DNA of 64,000 nucleotides from positions 33,904 through 97,903 of the forward strand of contig JAPLSY010000078.1 of NCBI GenBank assembly GCA_026398415.1, in the 5' to 3' direction. The notes under the pieces were generated by a model. That model saw only the letters and a program-made list of their open reading frames with translations. It made no database searches and was not told the origin of the DNA. Below, piece by piece: positions 10,589 to 19,370 of the stretch; within the stretch, counting starts at the first letter, position 1, and every line of letters starts with the position of its first letter. The position numbers were made by a program, and so were the translations under genes. Source of the stretch: Kiritimatiellota bacterium (lineage in GTDB: Bacteria; Verrucomicrobiota; Kiritimatiellia; JAAZAB01).

Positions 10589-10609
10589 AAATTTTGTTTG
10601 GAGAAAGCG

Positions 10610-11125
10610 ATGTCGTCCATCCCTGATGAACGGAATGCTGTTCGCAAATTAGCGGAACAAGTTGCGGCGATTGCGCGTGAACCGCGCATGCAAGCCATCA
10701 AACAGCGCTGGCGGGATGTCAATTCCCTGCGCAAACCGGATCGCGCGCCGGTATGGTGCGGGCCCGTGGGTTGTTGGGACGAGCTAATTCTGCCAAATAC
10801 GCTGTTTTGCCGCAATCCAGAGCTTCGCGCGTTGGAATTACAGTTTCGGCAAATTATCTACAAACGCAAAATTGATGACGATTCGCCGGTAGAGGAATAC
10901 TTCGGAATACCGGCCGTCTTGGACGTGACACCAAGTAACATTTGGGGTGTTGATATTAAACGGCATGATCCGGATATGGCCGGCGGCAGTTGGGCCTATG
11001 ACCCGCCATTGAAAACAGCGGCGGATTATGACAAACTGCAACTTCCTGTTTTTACCTATAATGAGGCGCAGACAAAAAAGCTCTTGAGCAAGCCGCCGAA
11101 TTACTGGACGGCATCCTGCCGGTGA
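10610..11125 (+). CDS. URO-D-family protein, N-terminal part (frame break near 11074-11080)
   Basis: The start ATG 10610 follows GGAGAAA. The product begins MSSIPDERNAVRKLAEQ and contains RAPVWCGPVGCWDEL and EYFGIPAVLDVTPSNIWGVD. These fit the N-terminal half of a divergent uroporphyrinogen-decarboxylase-like (COG0407) protein of about 400 aa. Homology breaks after FTYNEAQTKK, and the rest of this frame (LLSKPPNYWTASCR) is out of register. The other frame continues as ALEQAAELLDGILPVKLT. The break falls exactly on a 6-A run in the context A AAA AAG. Whether it is a programmed -1 frameshift, a mutation or a missing base is open. Such proteins near glycosidases have no known substrate. Confidence 0.75.
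   Translation: MSSIPDERNAVRKLAEQVAAIAREPRMQAIKQRWRDVNSLRKPDRAPVWCGPVGCWDELILPNTLFCRNPELRALELQFRQIIYKRKIDDDSPVEEYFGIPAVLDVTPSNIWGVDIKRHDPDMAGGSWAYDPPLKTAADYDKLQLPVFTYNEAQTKKLLSKPPNYWTASCR
11074..11080 (+). other. A AAA AAG slippery heptamer at the URO-D frame break
   Basis: In the upstream frame the codons are ACA-AAA-AAG, so the heptamer sits in the exact X XXY YYZ phase used for -1 frameshifting (as in dnaX). A -1 slip continues directly into the downstream URO-D frame. GAGG lies 7 nt upstream. Only modest pairing is visible downstream (TGAGC with GCTCA, and GCCG with CGGC). Confidence 0.5.
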
Positions 11126-11820
11126 AGCTCACGGTTGCTATTCCCATTGATGTGGACTTGGGTGCGTATGCCGCTGAACTGCGCGGTCTGGAGCAGATCA
11201 TGATTGACATGATTGCCGAGCCGGCGCTTATGCATCGACTCATGACGCATATCCGCGAAGCGGTCCTGGGTGCCATTGATCAGGTCGAAGCGACCGGTTT
11301 GCTCACCCCGAACAATTCCGGGGCGATGACGTGCAGTGATCCAATCGGCGTTCCGATGAACGGCCGTTATACATGCCGAAATCTTTGGTGTGGCGCATCT
11401 TTGGAGACTTTTGATCAGGTCTCGCCCATGATGTGGGAGGAATTCGGCCTCAATTACCAGAAGCCGGTTTGTGCGCGTTTCGGTCTGGTATCTTACGGCT
11501 GTTGCGAAAGTCTTACGCGCAAGATCGAGGGCGTATTATCCATTCCCAACCTGCGCATTTTTACTTGCACACCATGGACGAATTTGCCGGATGTGATCGA
11601 AAAAGTCGGCAATCGCCATTGCATCATATGGCGGCACAAGGCCAGTAACGTCGTGTTTCCGCATGACACGGCCGGGATCCAGGCGGAGTTGATGGATGCC
11701 GCCCGCCGGCTCCAGGGGTGCTTTTATCAGGTGATATTGCGCGGATTACAAACGCTGGCCGGACACGCAGACCGCCTGCAGGTCTGGACACAACTGGCCA
11801 AGGAAGCCGTAAGTCAATAG
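11122..11820 (+). CDS. URO-D-family protein, C-terminal part
   Basis: This frame carries the C-terminal two thirds of the URO-D-like barrel. VDLGAYAAELRGLEQIMIDM, PNNSGAMTCSDP, RFGLVSYGCCESLT and TPWTNLP resemble divergent members found beside sugar-catabolic genes. GTG 11122 is the first usable start, but the homologous sequence already begins near 11066, so independent initiation would lose conserved residues. It is better read as the continuation of the gene at 10610 through a -1 shift. The protein lacks the known Asp and Arg pattern of haem-pathway HemE, so it is not called a haem enzyme. Confidence 0.72.
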   Translation: MKLTVAIPIDVDLGAYAAELRGLEQIMIDMIAEPALMHRLMTHIREAVLGAIDQVEATGLLTPNNSGAMTCSDPIGVPMNGRYTCRNLWCGASLETFDQVSPMMWEEFGLNYQKPVCARFGLVSYGCCESLTRKIEGVLSIPNLRIFTCTPWTNLPDVIEKVGNRHCIIWRHKASNVVFPHDTAGIQAELMDAARRLQGCFYQVILRGLQTLAGHADRLQVWTQLAKEAVSQ

Positions 11821-12001
11821 GCGGTAATTTCATAAAGACTTCTGCCAAACGAGCGTTCAGCGTAGGATATTTAGAGTTTAGGAGTCGCATGTGGGACTAT
11901 CTGTTTTGGCATCGGAGTCCGTTGACAATCAGCATATTGTTTGTGGATAACAATTCATGTCCGTCTAACTGGATCACTATCGAGGAGGAGCGCGCGCACA
12001 A
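11821..12001 (+). other. 181-bp spacer
   Basis: No gene, repeat array or convincing promoter is seen here. GAGGAGG near its 3' end is the Shine-Dalgarno of the gene at 12002. Confidence 0.5.
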
Positions 12002-13261
12002 ATGACACCAATTCATACTGAGACTATCCGCGGCAACGGCGTTGCGCTAACCAACCTGACCCCGGAACCAGGCCATTTTATGTTCGGTTACTATGACCGA
12101 TGCCCCTGGAATGCCGGCGATCAATTACATCTGGCGCTGCATATTCCGCAGCAGGACCATTTACCGTTGCCGGGGGAATCTGCATCCGTCGGGTACATCG
12201 ATCGCGCAACACGAACATTTCACGCTGTCGCTAAAACGAGGGCCTGGTGCCATCAGCAGGGAGCGATGACGCTGTGGCATCCTAGACTAAAAGACACTTT
12301 TTTGTTCAACGATTATAATGAAAATGAAAAAAAACTTTGTGCGCGACTCTTTGAAATCAATGGCCATGAGATCGGCAGAATTGATCGGCCGTTATATTCA
12401 ATATCACACAATGGGCGCTGGGGTTCTTCGCTCGATTTTGGACGCATACCGCGGCGGGGCTATTCATACGCCGATGTACCGCTTAGCAATGAAAGCGACA
12501 GGCCGGACCTTGACAATGACGGCATTTTTATGATTAACCTCGCCGACGGGAAAGAGACCCTGATCGTGCCGTACCGCAAATTTCTCGAAGCGCATCCGTT
12601 TCCGTACACACTCGAAAAATCATACTGGTATCTCAATCATATCGTATTCAATTGTGATGACAGTCGCATCATGGTGCTATGCGAGCAGGTAAGATCCAAA
12701 AGCGGTCCTCCCGGCGGGCAGACTAATCTCTTTACCATGAATATCGACGGGAGCAATTTTTGCTGCCCGCTGCCGACGCCGTACTGGCACGACAGCGAAC
12801 GCACTCCGGACAGGATATCGCATCAACTGTGGGGACGTACCCCGCGGGAAATCATCATCGACCCGAATTGGTTCGGGGATGGAAATGCGTGTGTGGTATT
12901 CGATGAAAGCAAGCGATCGATGCAGGCACACAGAATATCCGACGGATTCGGCGTGCACGCGCATTTTGTGTTTTCGCCGGACGGAAAATGGATCGCCTGC
13001 GACACTTATCCCGACAAAAATAACATTGAACGTCTGGGGGTGATAGAGGTCGCCACCGGCACGGTTACGGAACTCGGACGTTTCAGGCATATTTCCGAAA
13101 GCCCGTTTGATGATCTACGCTGCGATCTTCATCCGCGCTGGTCGCATGACGGTACAATAATTACAGTAGATTCAATTCACAGTGGCGAAAGAAAGATTTA
13201 TCTCATTGATGTTGGTGATATCGTATTGAGAAAACAAGTTGTAGCTGGATGTTTTGGATGA
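12002..13261 (+). CDS. Beta-propeller protein of unknown function, oligogalacturonate-lyase-like repeats
   Basis: The 419-aa product has no signal peptide. Repeated SPDGKW-type blade motifs are visible (HAHFVFSPDGKWIACDTYPD and HPRWSHDGTIITVDSIHSG), as is FGYYDRCPWNAGDQL near the N-terminus. The pattern resembles TolB/WD40-like propellers, including intracellular oligogalacturonate lyases. Equivalents of their metal-binding histidines are suggested by HAH, SHQ and LHPRWSH, but I cannot confirm them. The operon position after GH4 and URO-D genes supports a role in carbohydrate breakdown. The stop overlaps the ATG of a truncated GH20-like gene (ATGA). Confidence 0.6.
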   Translation: MTPIHTETIRGNGVALTNLTPEPGHFMFGYYDRCPWNAGDQLHLALHIPQQDHLPLPGESASVGYIDRATRTFHAVAKTRAWCHQQGAMTLWHPRLKDTFLFNDYNENEKKLCARLFEINGHEIGRIDRPLYSISHNGRWGSSLDFGRIPRRGYSYADVPLSNESDRPDLDNDGIFMINLADGKETLIVPYRKFLEAHPFPYTLEKSYWYLNHIVFNCDDSRIMVLCEQVRSKSGPPGGQTNLFTMNIDGSNFCCPLPTPYWHDSERTPDRISHQLWGRTPREIIIDPNWFGDGNACVVFDESKRSMQAHRISDGFGVHAHFVFSPDGKWIACDTYPDKNNIERLGVIEVATGTVTELGRFRHISESPFDDLRCDLHPRWSHDGTIITVDSIHSGERKIYLIDVGDIVLRKQVVAGCFG

Positions 13262-13443
13262 AAATCAGCGGCATTATGATCGACTGCTCGCGGCTCTTGG
13301 AACGACATGCGTATTACTATCGGCTTATTGATTTCATGGCCGACTGGGAAACGAACACGCTGGTCTGGTATTTTACCGATGGAGATGTGATGTTCACGTG
13401 GGGCTATCGATTTTGGGCTTTTAAAAAGTGGTGTTCAGCGTAG
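13258..13443 (+). pseudogene. GH20-like glycosidase, N-terminal fragment
   Basis: ATG 13258 overlaps the preceding stop. The first 40 or so residues (SGIMIDCSRLLERHAYYYR, LIDFMADWETNTLVWYFTD) match the start of a beta-hexosaminidase-like catalytic barrel, whose first strands read like R-G-x-M-I-D and N-T-L-x-x-H-F-T-D-D. After FTD the similarity stops at once and the frame ends 18 codons later. The remaining several hundred codons are missing. Downstream lies a transposase remnant, so deletion linked to an insertion sequence is likely. Confidence 0.6.
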
Positions 13444-13468
13444 CAACAAACAAGTAGGATGAGGAAAA

Positions 13469-13654
13469 CACAAAGAAATATTCTATATCGTGGAATCCAT
13501 AATTCCTGCGTTTGAACACTTTGGCAACATTGTTGATGCCTTCAGAAACACCATTTATGATCTGACGGATGAAGTATGCCAGGATCTCTTGGGCCCAATA
13601 GTTCGGGTGTTTGGTAAATTTTACAAATGGAACCGGATCGCTTTTAGAATTTAC
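13469..13654 (-). mobile_element. ISL3-family transposase, C-terminal remnant
   Basis: The minus-strand translation reads KHPNYWAQEILAYFIRQIIN, then GVSEGINNVAKVFKRRNYGF and HDIEYF. This is the C-terminal DDE region of ISL3-type transposases (T-N-x-x-x-E-G-x-N ... K-R-x-x-Y-G-F). No start, no N-terminal half and no terminal repeats are present. The remnant lies between the truncated GH20 gene and the AEC permease. Confidence 0.7.
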
Positions 13655-13679
13655 TCCGCTGTATCTGGGGATCATTAGT

Positions 13680-14678
13680 ATGTCCGATTTTCTGGTGGTT
13701 TTATTAAAGATTGCCGCCATGTTCCTGGTCATGGCGCTGGGATGGGCGGCACGCAAGCGCTCCCTGATCACCGATGACGCCGGCCGGGTGCTCAGTCGCT
13801 TGCTGGTGGACATGATCTTTCCCGCCCTGGTCTTTACGCAAATGCTGCGCACCGTGAATCCCCATGTTCTGCGTGAAAGCTGGTTTGTGCCGATTCTCGG
13901 CGCCGCTGTGATCGTTATCGCCAAAGGGGTGGGGCTGTTGGGGATGCCGCTTTTTCGTCACAAGGGCGCCCTGGCCACCGCGGTGTTTCTGGTGGCGATG
14001 CCGAATTGGGTGTTCTTTCCCCTGCCGATTGTGGAAAAGCTCTTTGGTGATGCCGGTGTGCGCGATGTTTTGCTCTGCAATGTGGGAGCCCAGTTGATGC
14101 TATGGACGATTGGGGTCTGGACCTTGCGGGGGACGATATCGCGTAAAACGGCATTCAAGGAATTGGCCATGAATCACGGCTTGGTTGCCACGGTGGCTGG
14201 GATCGTCATCGCGCTGGTGTTGCCGTTCACGCGCACGCTGGAAACCGTGGCCGTGGCCGGAGCCTCGGTCGGGGTGCTTTCGGTCGCGTCCGTGGTCCAG
14301 GCATTGGCCATGCTGGGGAGCCTTACGATTCCGCTTTCACTGGTGATCACCGGGGCGCAGTTAGGCAGTTTGAATCTGGCCGATCATTACCCGACGCGCG
14401 ATTTTGTCGGGGTGATCGTGTTGCGGCTTTTGGTGGCGCCTGCCATAACCATCGCCATATTGACAGCCGCCATCATGCTTGGATTGCGTATTCCGGAAGT
14501 GACGCGCCTGACCACCTACCTGATTGCGGCTATGCCCGTGGCCATCAGTTGCAGTATCGTCACGGAGCGCTTTGGCGGCGATACACCCCTGGCGGCCCGT
14601 GCTATTTTCTATTCGACCCTCGGGAGCATCCTGACCGTGCCGACACTGTATTACCTCATCCGTCTGCTGGGGCTGTGA
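13680..14678 (+). CDS. AEC-family (auxin efflux carrier-type) permease
   Basis: The start ATG 13680 follows TGGGGAT. A longer in-frame reading would run into the reverse complement of the transposase remnant. The 332-aa product has about ten hydrophobic segments arranged as two halves, with the N-half motif VLSRLLVDMIFPALVFTQML and the C-half ITGAQLGSLNL typical of AEC transporters. The family exports or imports organic anions such as malate. The substrate is unknown here. The stop is 1 bp from the convergent tadC stop. Confidence 0.87.
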   Translation: MSDFLVVLLKIAAMFLVMALGWAARKRSLITDDAGRVLSRLLVDMIFPALVFTQMLRTVNPHVLRESWFVPILGAAVIVIAKGVGLLGMPLFRHKGALATAVFLVAMPNWVFFPLPIVEKLFGDAGVRDVLLCNVGAQLMLWTIGVWTLRGTISRKTAFKELAMNHGLVATVAGIVIALVLPFTRTLETVAVAGASVGVLSVASVVQALAMLGSLTIPLSLVITGAQLGSLNLADHYPTRDFVGVIVLRLLVAPAITIAILTAAIMLGLRIPEVTRLTTYLIAAMPVAISCSIVTERFGGDTPLAARAIFYSTLGSILTVPTLYYLIRLLGL

Positions 14679-14679
14679 T

Positions 14680-15606
14680 TTAAAACCCATACTTCAGCAT
14701 CTGCAGAATAATCGGGCCCAGCATGATCAAGAAGACGGCCGGGAAAATACAGACCACCAGCGGAAACAGCATTTTTACCGGGGCCTCATTGGCTAATTTT
14801 TCGGCGCGCATGAAGCGCTTGGCACGGATTTGATCGGATTGAATTCGCAGTGTGGCGCCGATGCTGACGCCCAGTTCGTCGGCCTGGACCAGGGCCATGA
14901 CCAAGGATTGGATGTCCGGCTGACGCACGCGTTCCGCCAGACGGGACAGCGCTTCGTGCCGCGTCTTGCCGAGCTGAATTTCAAGCAGGACTCGTGATAA
15001 TTCCTCGGCGATTGGATCGGGCGGCCTCCGTTCCACGATGTTTTTGATCGCGGTCATGAAGTCAAGTCCGGCCTCCACCGATAGCGTCAGTAAATCAATA
15101 ACAAACGGCAGAGCTTTCAAGATCAGCCGATGCCGGAGCGCGACCGCCTGTTTGATCCACCAGGACGGGTATATGATCATCGTCAGCAACAGGGCGCCAA
15201 ACAAAGCCGCGAGCCGTACACCCGAACCGCTGCCCGCGGGGCCCTGAATCCAGGCGAACGCGCTGATGACCGGAATGCTCAGCACGGGAACCACGACGAG
15301 CGGCGTCAGCACCCGCAAGGCTATGAATTCATCCGGCGAGATGACATCGTCAAATCCTGCGGAAGTGAGGTCGAGCAGCGCCTGCTCGCGCGCTTTTCGA
15401 AAACGCGGCTTGCGGCAAAACGGCATCAGCGAAGGGGTTAGCGGCAGTAATACCCGGAAGAGCATCGGGAGCCGCCGCTCCTGGCGGCGCCCGTCAGCCA
15501 GTGTCACGTATGTGATGGCAAAGGCCGTCTGGGCCAGGTGCCAGGTGATGCCGGCGGCAAACACCGCCCACATTATGCCCAAGCTGATTATGATGATGAT
15601 ATCCAT
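14680..15606 (-). CDS. tadC: Tad pilus inner-membrane platform protein TadC
   Basis: The 308-aa type II secretion F-domain protein has an N-terminal membrane helix (IIIIISLGIMWAVFAAGIT), two further helices near 100-150, the F domain (LPFVIDLLTLSVEAGLDFMT, then LARHEALSRLAERV-like sequence) and a C-terminal helix (FPLVVCIFPAVFLIMLGPII). It pairs with TadB to form the pilus base. It is the last gene of the minus-strand Tad operon. Confidence 0.92.
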   Translation of the reverse strand: MDIIIIISLGIMWAVFAAGITWHLAQTAFAITYVTLADGRRQERRLPMLFRVLLPLTPSLMPFCRKPRFRKAREQALLDLTSAGFDDVISPDEFIALRVLTPLVVVPVLSIPVISAFAWIQGPAGSGSGVRLAALFGALLLTMIIYPSWWIKQAVALRHRLILKALPFVIDLLTLSVEAGLDFMTAIKNIVERRPPDPIAEELSRVLLEIQLGKTRHEALSRLAERVRQPDIQSLVMALVQADELGVSIGATLRIQSDQIRAKRFMRAEKLANEAPVKMLFPLVVCIFPAVFLIMLGPIILQMLKYGF

Positions 15607-15630
15607 AGAAACTCAGATGGTTAGGGAACA

Positions 15631-15690
15631 AAGTTCTTTGTTCATCGTTCTTCGTTTCGGATTAACGAGGAACCAAGAACGAAAAACGTC
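15631..15690. repeat. Heptamer inverted pair between tadB and tadC
   Basis: GTTCTTT-GTTCATC-GTTCTTC-GTTTC is followed by the opposite-sense GGAACCA-AGAACGA-AAAACG. Both halves have a 7-bp period and they can pair as a hairpin within the 119-bp spacer 15607-15725. Confidence 0.6.
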
Positions 15691-15725
15691 ACTGAAATTA
15701 TCATGGTCGTCTTTCTCCGTTAACG

Positions 15726-16625
15726 TCAGATATCAATCCGCATGATTTTGCGGATCAGCAAGGCACCGATAAGTTCCAGGAACAGGGCCAGGCATCCGGT
15801 CAGAATTCCGGCGCTTGACGTGAAAAACGCGGTCATCATCACGGGATCCAGCAGGAACAGGGCAAAGATGAGCGCGATCGGCATGAGGCCCACAACGATG
15901 CCTTGCATGCGCCCCTGTGAAGTCAATGTCTGAATGCGTCCCTGGATGCGGATGCGCTCGCGAATCACTCCGGCAATTTTATCGAACACTTCCGTCAGGT
16001 TGCCGCCGGTCTGCCGGGCAATCTCGATCGAGCGGATCATGAGCGTCAAATCCTCACTGGCCACCCGCTTTTCCAGATTGACCAGCGCGTCTTCAAATTT
16101 AACGCCGATGCGGGTCTGCTGCAGGAAAAGATCGAACTCCTGGGAAATCGGGGGCAGGTTTTGCCGGACGATATGTTCGAAGGTCTGCGTAATGCTGGAA
16201 CCGGCGCGCAAGGCGCTGCTCATGGTCATCAGGGCATCCACCAGTTGTTCGTTGAAAAGCCGCAGACGCCGCTGTTTGAGGATTCCCAGGTACCACCGCG
16301 GAAGGGCAAGCGCCACCAGGCCGGCCAGGACACCGATGAATACCCCGCGCAGGAAGCCGGCGATAGTTTTGAAATCGCCTGTTAAAAAAAATAAAATAAG
16401 GAAGAAGGCAATGGCGGCAGTCCAGGCAAGATCCCGGATGCGCCGCGGGGGGATGAAGAAAAATATGTCGGCAAACTGGCGCGCTGTCTGCTCGCTATAC
16501 ACCCGTTCGTAGCTGTCCGCGCCGGCGCGCAGAGCCAGCATAAAGGCATAAGTCAGCCCGCTGAAGCAGACCAGGTACATGGTTGGAATCAGCCAAAGCA
16601 AGGCGGTATTGGTCAATGTTTCCAT
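15726..16625 (-). CDS. tadB: Tad pilus inner-membrane platform protein TadB
   Basis: This 299-aa type II secretion F-domain protein is the partner of TadC. It has membrane helices near 10-30, 75-95 and 105-120, and a C-terminal pair (GIVVGLMPIALIFALFLLDP and SAGILTGCLALFLELIGALL). The F domain reads MTMSSALRAGSSITQTFEHI, then KRVASEDLTLMIRSIEIARQTGGNLTEVF in two stretches. Its start overlaps the end of tadA by 13 bp, indicating translational coupling. Confidence 0.92.
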   Translation of the reverse strand: METLTNTALLWLIPTMYLVCFSGLTYAFMLALRAGADSYERVYSEQTARQFADIFFFIPPRRIRDLAWTAAIAFFLILFFLTGDFKTIAGFLRGVFIGVLAGLVALALPRWYLGILKQRRLRLFNEQLVDALMTMSSALRAGSSITQTFEHIVRQNLPPISQEFDLFLQQTRIGVKFEDALVNLEKRVASEDLTLMIRSIEIARQTGGNLTEVFDKIAGVIRERIRIQGRIQTLTSQGRMQGIVVGLMPIALIFALFLLDPVMMTAFFTSSAGILTGCLALFLELIGALLIRKIMRIDI

Positions 16626-18280
16626 TTGCGCGTATCAAAGATGCTCATGGCTAACGAAAGCCCGCGGATTTTGATTTCCTCGATGAAGGTCGGCACGGAG
16701 CCGGTGGCTTCGAAGCGGCCTAGAACCAAGCCGTTGTGATCGAGCCCGGTCTGGGTGAATGTAAACAAGTCCTGCATGGTAATGCGGTCGCCCTCCAAGC
16801 CTGAAATTTCCGTGATGTGGCTGACCTTGCGCGTGCCGTCGCTCAGGCGGGTGGTCTGAACGACCAGGTGAATGGCCGAGGCAATCTGCTCGCGAATGGC
16901 GCGGGAGGGCAATTCCACGCCCGACATTAGCGTCATGGTTTCCAGCCGGGCAATTACGTCGCGCGGCGAGTTGGCGTGTGCGGTGGTCATGGACCCATCG
17001 TGCCCGGTATTCATGGCCTGTAACATGTCCAGTGACTCCCCGCCCCGGCACTCGCCGATTACAATACGGTCCGGGCGCATCCGCAAGGCGTTGCGCAGAA
17101 GGTCGCGGATGGTCACGGCGCCGCGCCCTTCCATATTGGGCGGCCGCGATTCCAGCCGGACCACATGCGTCTGGGGCAGGCGCAGTTCAGCCGAATCCTC
17201 GATCGTGACAATGCGGTCCGTGTCCGGCAGAAACGAACCCATGACGTTTAGAAAAGTAGTTTTGCCCGAACCGGTCCCGCCGGAGACGACAATGTTTTTG
17301 CGCAACAGCACACACAGGCGCAAGAAATCGGCCATTTCGCTCGCCAGGGTGCCCAGCTGAATCAGCTCCGGCATGGTCAGCACGTTTTTGGAAAACTTGC
17401 GGATCGTCAGGCACGGTCCGTTGAGCGCCAGCGGCGGAATGATGGCGTTGACCCGTGAGCCATCCTTCAGGCGGGCGTCAACGTAGGGCTGACTTTCATC
17501 AATCCGGCGGCCAATGGGCGCCACGATCCGCTCGATAATGGCCAGTACGGAACTGTCGTCCATAAACACGCGGTCGCTCATTTCCAGTTTGCCGTGCTTT
17601 TCGACGTAAACCTGATCGTTCCGGTTGACCATGATTTCGGTCACATCCGGGTCGGCCAGCAGGTCTTCCAGTGGGCCGAGCCCCACGGATTCATCGAAGA
17701 TTTCCTTGGTCAGCGCCGCCGGATCAATCCAGGCGGGCAGACGTTCGCGCACTTCCTGGACGATTTGCTCGATGGCCTGCAGGGTGCGTTCGTGCAGATC
17801 GGCTTCCTTGATGTGGGCCGCCGTCAGCCGCTTGATGTCCAGGCGTTCCAACAATTCGGTGTGAATCTGCTTTTTGATCAGGCTTTTTTCGGTGTGCAAC
17901 TGCTGGTCGAGCACATCATGCGGCGAGGGCGCAGTGGTCGCGGGCAATGGCGGGAATACTGCGGACGGGGGCACCGCTTGGTCGGGAAGGCGAAGGATCA
18001 GGCGGCAGTTGCCCACCCGAATAATGTCGCCGGCGCGGAAAACGGCGCGACCCCGGACAGGGGCTTCGTTCAGGAACGTTCCGGCCTTGCTGTTTAAGTC
18101 CTCCACATAAAATCCGTCCGGGCGGAAAATAAGAATGGCGTGCCGGGGCTCGACACCGCTGTCGGGAATAATGATTTTGTTGCCCTGTTCCGCGCCCGTC
18201 GGATAGATGCCGTGTTCGATCGCGTGGATCTGCGCCTCGTGTCCCGGGCGTTGGATTTCAAGTTGGAGAACAGCGGTCAT
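16613..18280 (-). CDS. tadA: Tad pilus ATPase TadA (CpaF) with N-terminal FHA domain
   Basis: The start ATG 18280 follows AAGG. A TTG at 18295 is less likely. Residues of about 1-100 are FHA-like: PRHAILIFRPDGFYVEDL, SKAGTFLNEAPVRGR and AGDIIRVGNCRLIL. However, the canonical phosphothreonine-binding Arg and Ser are not evident (GAEQGN and VEPRHA). A linker leads to the CpaF/TadA secretion ATPase: Walker A GGTGSGKTT near 333-341, the Asp box ITIEDSAELRLPQ (as IVTIEDSAEL), the Walker B-like RIVIGECRGGE, and the His motif GSMTTAHANSP. It powers pilus assembly at the inner membrane. Confidence 0.93.
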   Translation of the reverse strand: MTAVLQLEIQRPGHEAQIHAIEHGIYPTGAEQGNKIIIPDSGVEPRHAILIFRPDGFYVEDLNSKAGTFLNEAPVRGRAVFRAGDIIRVGNCRLILRLPDQAVPPSAVFPPLPATTAPSPHDVLDQQLHTEKSLIKKQIHTELLERLDIKRLTAAHIKEADLHERTLQAIEQIVQEVRERLPAWIDPAALTKEIFDESVGLGPLEDLLADPDVTEIMVNRNDQVYVEKHGKLEMSDRVFMDDSSVLAIIERIVAPIGRRIDESQPYVDARLKDGSRVNAIIPPLALNGPCLTIRKFSKNVLTMPELIQLGTLASEMADFLRLCVLLRKNIVVSGGTGSGKTTFLNVMGSFLPDTDRIVTIEDSAELRLPQTHVVRLESRPPNMEGRGAVTIRDLLRNALRMRPDRIVIGECRGGESLDMLQAMNTGHDGSMTTAHANSPRDVIARLETMTLMSGVELPSRAIREQIASAIHLVVQTTRLSDGTRKVSHITEISGLEGDRITMQDLFTFTQTGLDHNGLVLGRFEATGSVPTFIEEIKIRGLSLAMSIFDTRKWKH

Positions 18281-18353
18281 GCGCTTGCCTTGCAAAACGA
18301 GGTGTTAGATTCTATTGTTTAAAATGTATTAAATGCGTGTCGAAGATTTTTTT

Positions 18354-18457
18354 GACAAGATTAACAGAATTTACTGGATCAAGAAAATCATTCCGCTATA
18401 GCTGATTATATGCTTCTCTTTCTTGATCCCAATCCTGTCAATCCTGTAAATCCTGTC
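18354..18457. repeat. 9-bp-period inverted repeat (GACAGGATT family)
   Basis: The left arm 18354-18386 (GACAAGATT-AACAGAATT-TACTGGATC) is an imperfect inverse of the right arm 18419-18457 (CTTGATCCC-AATCCTGTC-AATCCTGTA). Units are 9 bp. It fills the spacer between cpaB and tadA. Confidence 0.75.
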
Positions 18458-18477
18458 GAAATTTCAAATATCTCTGG

Positions 18478-19284
18478 TTAGATGTCTTTTTTGTGACGAA
18501 TTTCGCGTTGGCGGATCATGTTTAGTTCCGGTAATTTTTTCTGGAGATGCTCAAAATTAATGGCCGGTGGATTGTTGATAAAAGTTACATCGGCCGGGTT
18601 CCGCAAGGCCAGGGTCAGACGTCCCCGCACGGTCTGGGCGAACACGAGCAGTTCCGCTTCCCGGGGCGTTACTTCGAACGTGACCGCGCTGTAACTGCGT
18701 GGGGCGCGCTCTGCGCGCACCCCTGGCGCGGGAATCTGGTTGGCCAGCGCCTGGCCGGTGGCCAGGACGGTCACGTCCTGGAGCACGGTCAGCGTTATGG
18801 TTTCAACGCCGCCGGTCACGGTTGCCGATGGAAATGTGAATGTGCCCAGAATGTCCACATGGTCGTTGGGCTTGACCATGCCGCTTACCGATGCAATCGC
18901 ATCCACGGGAATGGAAACCGCCCGCATGGCGGGATTAATCATTTCGGCCAGCCCCGCTGCTCCCTGGGCCGGAACGTCAATATCCGACCACTGGATCGGG
19001 TCGCCGCGGCTGATGTTGAACAGCAGTTTTTTGCTAACGATATCCCGCACGGATTCCGGCAGAATGGCGCGGCCGCCCACACTGCTCTGGAATACCGCCG
19101 CCTTGGCCAAATCGGTGTTTTTTAGAATTGAGCCGGCCGGCAGGTCATGGTTGGCCACGATTACGAAGATGCGCTTGGCCTCGCCCAGCATCCGTTCCTG
19201 TTCGTGCCGCAGGTACTGGCCGGTGAGCCAGAAGGCGATCAGGCCGGCCAGGATGGCGATTATCAAAATAGATTTCTGTTTCAT
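18478..19284 (-). CDS. cpaB: Flp pilus assembly protein CpaB (RcpC)
   Basis: The start ATG 19284 follows AAGGAG at a 6-nt spacing, giving 268 aa. An N-terminal membrane anchor (MKQKSILIIAILAGLIAFWL) precedes an SAF-like domain (VANHDLPAGSILKNTDL), the RcpC core (IPVDAIASVSGMVKPNDHVD), and YSAVTFEVTPREAELLVFAQ. CpaB acts in the periplasm with the secretin, but no Tad-type secretin (CpaC) is found next to it. A second copy of its first 45 or so codons heads the chimeric gene just upstream. Confidence 0.92.
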   Translation of the reverse strand: MKQKSILIIAILAGLIAFWLTGQYLRHEQERMLGEAKRIFVIVANHDLPAGSILKNTDLAKAAVFQSSVGGRAILPESVRDIVSKKLLFNISRGDPIQWSDIDVPAQGAAGLAEMINPAMRAVSIPVDAIASVSGMVKPNDHVDILGTFTFPSATVTGGVETITLTVLQDVTVLATGQALANQIPAPGVRAERAPRSYSAVTFEVTPREAELLVFAQTVRGRLTLALRNPADVTFINNPPAINFEHLQKKLPELNMIRQREIRHKKDI

Positions 19285-19308
19285 GGTATGCTCCTTGTCG
19301 TACAACCT

Positions 19309-19368
19309 GTGATTGGATTCATTATTCCATTTTTAACCGTTTGTGCAACACTGTAATCGCGCTTTCGG
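19309..19368 (-). repeat. Diverged duplicate of the 3' end of the upstream Tad gene
   Basis: This 60-bp segment matches 20885-20944 at 53 of 60 positions. There the sequence encodes the last codons (STITVLHKLLKTE) and downstream spacer of the 247-aa Tad-locus gene. Here it is non-coding and sits directly before cpaB. Confidence 0.85.
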
Positions 19369-19370
19369 CG

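Noticed and set aside
13611..13679. Extended N-terminus of the AEC permease
   Set aside because: These codons are the reverse complement of the transposase remnant. ATG 13680 has a ribosome-binding site.
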